From contig NC_133101.1 of NCBI RefSeq assembly GCF_022965805.1, positions 13,797,054 to 13,861,053 of the forward strand: a stretch of DNA of 64,000 nucleotides. The letters run 5' to 3'. Positions 58,723 through 64,000 of this stretch are shown here, piece by piece (the first letter of the stretch is position 1; each line of letters starts with the position of its first letter). The notes beneath the pieces were generated by a model. The model was not told the DNA's origin. It made no database searches and saw only the letters and a program-made list of their open reading frames with translations. Made by a program: the position numbers and the translations under genes. The DNA comes from Primulina eburnea (lineage: Eukaryota; Streptophyta; Magnoliopsida; Lamiales; Gesneriaceae).

Positions 58723-61700
58723 CTAGAACAACTCTGGATGCTCTGACCGCATACGACTCTCTAGTTCCCAGGTAGCTTCTTCAGTACCTCGACGCTGCCA
58801 CTGCACTAAGACAAGAGGAATGATCTTATTCCGCAACACCTTGTCTTTGCGATCGAGAATCCGAACTGGTCGTTCCACATAAGACAAATCCGAATCAAGT
58901 TGAACTTCAGAGGGATGTAAGATGTGAGACTCATCTGCTACATAACGTCTCAACAAGGATACGTGGAACACATCATGAATACTTGATAGGTACGGCGGCA
59001 ATGCAAGTCTGTAAGCTAAATCTCCCACACATTCTAAGATCTCAAAAGGGCCAATGAATCTCGGAGATAGCTTACCCTTGAGTCCAAATCTCAGAATCCT
59101 GCGAAAAGGAGAAACTCGGAGAAACACTTTCTCACCTGGCTGAAAATGCAGAGGTCGACGCTTGGTGTTCGCATAACTAGCCTGTCGATCCTGAGCAATC
59201 TTAATCCGTTTCTTGATTACTGCAACCTTATCAATAGCCTGTTGAACTAACTCCGGTCCCTCAACATGTCGTTCCCCAACTTCGTCCCAGAATAATGGAG
59301 TACGACAACGTCGCCCATACAACGCCTCAAATGGTGCCATACCAATACTACGATGATAGCTGTTGTTGTACGCGAACTCAATCAAGGGCAAATGATCCTG
59401 CCAAGCGGTTCCGAAATCCATAACACAAGCTCGCAACATATCCTCAAGTGTCTGAATAGTCCTTTCAGACTGACCATCGGTCTCTGGATGATAAGCCGTA
59501 CTCAAACTTAGTGAAGTACCCAATGCTGACTGGAAACTACCCCAAAATCGTGAGGTAAAACGAGGATCCCTGTCACTAACAATACTGACTGGTACTCCAT
59601 GCAACCGTAGAATCTCTTGAATATACAATCGAGCCATACGATCGAAAGTAAAATCACGGTTATATGGCAGAAAATGAGCAGACTTGGTGAGTCGATCCAC
59701 CACTACCCAAATAGCATCACTATTCCTCGAAGACAATGGTAAATGAGTAATGAAGTCCATCGTGATATGCTCCCACTTCCATTCATGAATAGGTAAGTTC
59801 AATAATAATCCTCCCGGTCGACGGTGCTCTGCCTTAACCTGCTGACAAACTAGACACTTGGAGACAAACTGATAAATGCTGCGCTTCATCCCTTTCCACC
59901 AAAATCGTGTTCTCAAATCTTTATACATCTTATTGCTTCCCGGATGAACACTTAACTTGCTTCGATGAGCCTGAGACAAGATCTCTTCCCTCAAAATATC
60001 ATCCTCTGGTACTACAACCCGATTAGACAAACACAGAAGACCATTAGACTGATAATGGAAATTGCTATCTCCACCAACTAACCGAGCTAATCTCTGAGTC
60101 TTGAGATCAGATATCTGAGCATCTCGAATCCGGGTGAACAAAGCTGGCTCAGATAAAATGGTAGCAACACGAATGCTCTCCATACCTTTCCGATGCTTGA
60201 ATTTAAATCCCAACGAACAACAATCTTGGACAGCACTAGACATGGCACTGGTCTGAAGTGCAGAGGCTCTCACCTTGCGACTAAGAGCATCAGCTGTGAG
60301 ATTCGCAGAACCTGGATGGTACTTGATTTCGCAATCATAATCCTTTAGCAGATCCATCCAACGACGTTGTCTCATGTTCAACTCAGCCTGAGTGAACAGA
60401 TACTTCAGACTCTTGTGATCAGTAAAAATTTCAAACTGAACACCGTACAAATAATGACGCCAGATCTTCAGCGCAAACACAATAGCTGCCAACTCTAGAT
60501 CATGAATGGGATACTTTTCCTCGTGAGGTTTTAACTGTCTGGAAGCATAAGCGATCACATGACCATTCTGCGTCAACACACACCCTAAGCCTTGAAAGGA
60601 GGCATCGGTGTAAACACTGAAACCATCAGATCCTGACGGTAACGCCAAAACAGGTGCAGAAGTCAGAAGTCGACGAAGCTCTCTGAAACTATCTTCGCAC
60701 TCAGATGACAACTCAAATGGAACATCCTTCCGAGTAAGTTGCGTCAACGGTCTAGCTATCTGAGAGAAATTCACAATGAAACGACGATAATATCCTGCCA
60801 GACCTAGAAAACTACGGATCTCGGCCACTGTCGTCGGACGTGACCAATTCAGCACTGCCTCAATCTTGCTAGGATCCACAGAAACTCCTTCCTTAGAAAT
60901 CACATGACCAAGGAATACTACCCGATCAATCCAGAACTCGCACTTACTCAGCTTAGCATACAATTGCTTCTCGCGAAGAATCTGCAACACAATCCTCAAG
61001 TGCTGGGCATGCTCTTCCACACTGTGAGAATAAATCAATATATCGTCGATGAAAACCACAACAAACTGATCTAGGAAATCCCGAAAGACTCGGTTCATCA
61101 GATCCATGAACACTGCTGGCGCATTCGTCAAACCGAATGGCATAACTAGAAACTCGTAGTGCCCATATCGAGTACGAAAAGCAGTCTTGGAAATATCATC
61201 ATCTCTGACTCTCATCTGATGATAACCCGATCGCAAGTCAATCTTGGAGTAAACAGAAGTACCCTGAAGCTGATCGAACAAGTCATCAATACGAGGCAAT
61301 GGATACTTGTTTTTGATCGTCACACGATTCAGCTGGCGATAATCAATACACAATCGCATCGATCCATCCTTTTTCTTGACAAACAAGACTGGAGCTCCCC
61401 AAGGTGAAACACTCGGGCGAATATAACCTTTATCAAGAAGATCCTGCAATTGCTGCTTCAATTCCCTCATCTCGGACGGAGCCAGACGATAGGGGGCACG
61501 AGAAATCGGCGCAGTCCCTGGCATTAACTCGATGCCAAACTCCACTTCTCTAATCGGAGGAAAACCAGGAATCTCATCTGGGAAAACATCAGGAAACTCA
61601 CAAACCACTGGAATCTCATCTGTATCAACACTACTGGTGGATGTATCGATCGCATAGATGAGGTAGCCTTCCCCGCCCGACTCTAAAGCACGACAGGCTT

Positions 61701-63144
61701 TCAGAGCAGATACCACTGGCATCGGAGGTCGCGCTCCCTCACCATAGAAGAACCAACTAGAGCTCTCAGTCGTACGAAACTGAACAAGCTTCTGGTAACA
61801 ATCCACAGTAGCTCGGTAGGTAGTCAACATGTCTATACCCAGAATACAATCAAAATCTTCCATCTCCAGGATCATAAGATTCGCAATCAACTCGTTACCC
61901 TCAAAATCTAAAGGACAACCCATCACTAGACGCTTTGCTAACACCGAATAACCCATCGGAGTAGAAACGGAAAGAATGACGTCTAGAGAAACATACGGTA
62001 ACTTATGACGCTTAACAAATCGTGCAGAAATGAATGAATGGGATGCTCCGGTATCAATAAGAACAAAAGCAGGAATACCGCATAAACAAAAAGTACCTGC
62101 TATGACTCTCCCTGTCTCATCTGCAGCCTGATCCTGATTCAGCGCAAATACCTGACCTTGGGCACGAGGTCGAAGATTTGAACTGCCCACTGCCTGACCC
62201 TGCATCCTCTTCTGAACAGTCACCTGAGATCCGGAACCAGATCCTGCTCCACCTCGCAACTGTGGACAATTTTTCTTAAGATGGCCCATCTCTCCGCACT
62301 GAAAACAAGCTCCTGCGGCTGATCGACACTGCTCAGATGGATGGTTCTTCCCACAATGCACACAAGAACCCTTCTGCTTACCAAAGCGAAAAACACCGCT
62401 AGACCGAGATCCAGATCCAGAAGAAGAAGAAGAACCTGACTTCTTGAAAGACTGAGATCGAGGGCTCAAGGTACTCGGAGGTCTAGAAGAAAGAATAGCC
62501 CTACCACGTTGGAGACTGATCTCTGCCTGGCGACACCGGTTCACTAGCCCATCATAAGAAGTAGGATTATCACAGACTGTGACTCGATCAAAGATCTCCT
62601 GGTTAAGACCCTGAAGGAAATGGTCGTACTTGGCCTCAGGACTGCCACTAATATGAGGAGCAAAGGGCAACAACTCGAAGAACTTCTGCTGATATGCATC
62701 AACAGACATACTCCCCTGCTTAAGATTCAGAAGTTCAATCGTCTTTGCCTGACGAAGGGCTGGAGGAAAGTATAGCTGCATAAAAGCTGCACGGAAATCA
62801 GCCCAAGTCACCCTACCCCGAGACTGGACTATCGGCGCAGAAGTCGATCGCCACCACTTACGCGCACGGCCCTCGAGAAGAAAACTAAGGGTCTCCATCT
62901 GCTGCTCTTCGGTGCACTGGAATGCACGGAAACAACTCTCCATGCGCTCTATCCAATCCTCAGCAACATCGGGAGTCTCACCACCGACTAAAGGCTTAGG
63001 TCCCAACTGAATGAAACGGTGCATCTCAAAACGCCTAGGGTCATCACGACGATGACGATGTTCACGACGACGCCTACGATCGTCCTGGTCACCCCAACGA
63101 CCTACACTCCCCTGACTACTCTCATCACCACGGTGGTCAGCCAT
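58723..63144 (-). CDS. E3 gag-pol polyprotein, uninterrupted
   Basis: One frame of 1473 residues. Gag capsid about 40-210; zinc knuckles at 261-273 ([13 protein letters not shown]) and 280-293 ([14 protein letters not shown]); protease DTG at 364-366; RT about 555-740 with FIDD at 698-701; RNase H with Asp847 in YTDAS and Asp909 in FTDH; integrase zinc region H1060/H1067/C1097/C1100; catalytic D1130, D1191 and E1227, with 35 residues between the last two; C-terminal chromodomain-like region about 1427-1473. The start [10 protein letters not shown] lies 85 bases after the PBS and is the first good ATG. Every catalytic residue I checked is present. The chromodomain-like end would be expected to steer integration toward marked chromatin, as known for chromoviruses. 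Confidence 0.95.
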   Translation of the reverse strand: MADHRGDESSQGSVGRWGDQDDRRRRREHRHRRDDPRRFEMHRFIQLGPKPLVGGETPDVAEDWIERMESCFRAFQCTEEQQMETLSFLLEGRARKWWRSTSAPIVQSRGRVTWADFRAAFMQLYFPPALRQAKTIELLNLKQGSMSVDAYQQKFFELLPFAPHISGSPEAKYDHFLQGLNQEIFDRVTVCDNPTSYDGLVNRCRQAEISLQRGRAILSSRPPSTLSPRSQSFKKSGSSSSSGSGSRSSGVFRFGKQKGSCVHCGKNHPSEQCRSAAGACFQCGEMGHLKKNCPQLRGGAGSGSGSQVTVQKRMQGQAVGSSNLRPRAQGQVFALNQDQAADETGRVIAGTFCLCGIPAFVLIDTGASHSFISARFVKRHKLPYVSLDVILSVSTPMGYSVLAKRLVMGCPLDFEGNELIANLMILEMEDFDCILGIDMLTTYRATVDCYQKLVQFRTTESSSWFFYGEGARPPMPVVSALKACRALESGGEGYLIYAIDTSTSSVDTDEIPVVCEFPDVFPDEIPGFPPIREVEFGIELMPGTAPISRAPYRLAPSEMRELKQQLQDLLDKGYIRPSVSPWGAPVLFVKKKDGSMRLCIDYRQLNRVTIKNKYPLPRIDDLFDQLQGTSVYSKIDLRSGYHQMRVRDDDISKTAFRTRYGHYEFLVMPFGLTNAPAVFMDLMNRVFRDFLDQFVVVFIDDILIYSHSVEEHAQHLRIVLQILREKQLYAKLSKCEFWIDRVVFLGHVISKEGVSVDPSKIEAVLNWSRPTTVAEIRSFLGLAGYYRRFIVNFSQIARPLTQLTRKDVPFELSSECEDSFRELRRLLTSAPVLALPSGSDGFSVYTDASFQGLGCVLTQNGHVIAYASRQLKPHEEKYPIHDLELAAIVFALKIWRHYLYGVQFEIFTDHKSLKYLFTQAELNMRQRRWMDLLKDYDCEIKYHPGSANLTADALSRKVRASALQTSAMSSAVQDCCSLGFKFKHRKGMESIRVATILSEPALFTRIRDAQISDLKTQRLARLVGGDSNFHYQSNGLLCLSNRVVVPEDDILREEILSQAHRSKLSVHPGSNKMYKDLRTRFWWKGMKRSIYQFVSKCLVCQQVKAEHRRPGGLLLNLPIHEWKWEHITMDFITHLPLSSRNSDAIWVVVDRLTKSAHFLPYNRDFTFDRMARLYIQEILRLHGVPVSIVSDRDPRFTSRFWGSFQSALGTSLSLSTAYHPETDGQSERTIQTLEDMLRACVMDFGTAWQDHLPLIEFAYNNSYHRSIGMAPFEALYGRRCRTPLFWDEVGERHVEGPELVQQAIDKVAVIKKRIKIAQDRQASYANTKRRPLHFQPGEKVFLRVSPFRRILRFGLKGKLSPRFIGPFEILECVGDLAYRLALPPYLSSIHDVFHVSLLRRYVADESHILHPSEVQLDSDLSYVERPVRILDRKDKVLRNKIIPLVLVQWQRRGTEEATWELESRMRSEHPELF

Positions 63145-63228
63145 CGCTACAAGATAGAATGGGGAAAATATGGTAAAATGGTCAACGGAAATCCCAAAAC
63201 AAAATCTATATTCCCAAAATCATAAGCA

Positions 63229-63241
63229 TGCTCTGATACCA
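63229..63241 (-). other. E3 primer binding site (tRNA-Met type)
   Basis: Minus strand TGGTATCAGAGCA lies 3 bases inside the 5' LTR, identical to the E1 site. Confidence 0.9.
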
Positions 63242-63244
63242 TAA

Positions 63245-64000
63245 TGTAGTGACCCGTTCCAGAATCACCTACTAATCAAGAACTAAGCATGCAATTAACT
63301 TAATTAATAACAATGAGAGATAAACGCGGAAAAGGCCAATTAACGAAAGTTATACAACCCAATCGGAATCCAGAATACTCAAACTAAACTGAAAATATCT
63401 GATACAACCATATCGAAATAGAACAGTAATGAAGAACTAACTCAACCGTCTACTCCACGTCCTCCTCGACCTCCTCCTGAGCCATCCAACCTGAGGCCTG
63501 CCCCGTGGGAATGGGGTGTCCAAGATAAACAAAACCGAGGACGTGAGCGATAAGAACGCCCAGTACAAAAGTATGAGTATACAAACCTATATGAAATGCA
63601 CATGTTATGATATGATACCAGGGTAGTCAAGGAACAGGAGTCACAAAAGATCTCAAAATGCTCAGTCTAGAGGCGCCAAGTGGATAGTGCCGCGCGGTAC
63701 TCCTCTGGGTCACTGCATCCACTACAAGATCAGACGTGGACCTAAAATGTCCCGGATCACCGAAGCCCTCCGGACCCGTCGGCCACTGTGTACTCTCGGT
63801 GTCCATGCGTCCACAAGACAGGGCTGAGCGGCCCCACAAGATATAGCTTATCTCGAAAGAGATACAGCTCAACAGCAAAGGCTATCTCGAAGGAGATACG
63901 GCTCAACATGAAATGCAACATGCATCATAAAGCGTGACATAATAGCATGCATCATATGACATATATCAATGCAGCAAATAATCATGCAACACATATATGA
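63245..64000 (-). repeat. E3 5' LTR, partial (off window)
   Basis: Begins TGTAGTGACCC and matches 57248-58003 with one visible substitution. The palindrome array and TATA box would lie to the right. Confidence 0.95.

Larger units (their letters stand above)
57248..64000 (-). mobile_element. E3: intact-looking Ty3/gypsy chromovirus-like element
   Basis: Minus-strand element inserted in the gag of E4. Its 3' LTR is 57248-58601; the 5' LTR begins at 63245 and runs off the window. PBS, single gag-pol frame, hairpin, polypurine tract and TATA box are all present. By eye the two LTRs differ at one position over the 756 bases available (C at about 57320 against G at about 63317) with no indels. The right target duplication is outside; the left flank is CTGAG. 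Confidence 0.96.

Overview
The window is nuclear DNA of a flowering plant, probably a eudicot. It is AT-rich, has spliced genes with canonical GT-AG introns, and is dominated by nested Ty3/gypsy LTR retrotransposons. Their order of domains (gag, protease, RT, RNase H, integrase, C-terminal chromodomain-like end) and a primer site matching initiator tRNA-Met place them with plant chromoviruses, most like the Tekay/Del clade. I see no tRNA, rRNA or CRISPR array, and no intact host gene.

The host sequence is one locus present three times in tandem, all on the minus strand (copy A 20.3-28.0 kb, copy B 33.65-46.8 kb, copy C 47.5-51.3 kb and beyond). It is a 15-exon gene encoding a WD40 protein with a C-terminal Cys-rich zinc finger, most like the plant TFIIIC 90-kDa-subunit-like family. 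Each copy carries its own nonsense, frameshift or deletion lesions, so all three look like pseudogenes.

Layout: (1) 1-7657, plus-strand element E1, 5' LTR cut by the window edge. (2) 7658-9104, flank of copy A. (3) 9105-20302, minus-strand element E2 with >3 kb LTRs and TSD AGAGG. (4) 20303-27972, rest of copy A. (5) about 28680-33130, 5'-truncated plus-strand element E5. (6) 33131-33650, unassigned. (7) 33650-46820, copy B, with a solo LTR nested in a solo LTR inside intron 1 (TSDs ATACT and CCGCT). (8) 46821-47514, spacer with a CACTA-like fragment. (9) 47515-51280, 3' part of copy C. (10) 51281-57247, minus-strand element E4 inserted in intron 10 of copy C. (11) 57248-64000, minus-strand element E3 inserted in the gag of E4. 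E3 has one uninterrupted 1473-residue gag-pol frame and nearly identical LTRs, so it is the youngest and the only plausibly autonomous element here.

The two most unusual signals are in the elements. A short hairpin (TTTCG-loop-CGAAA core) sits just before the polypurine tract of all five internal regions, and its outer pairs covary between families. Separately, four LTR families each carry a different array of CpG-rich imperfect palindromes, two of them with clear arrays and one beside a consensus TATA box.
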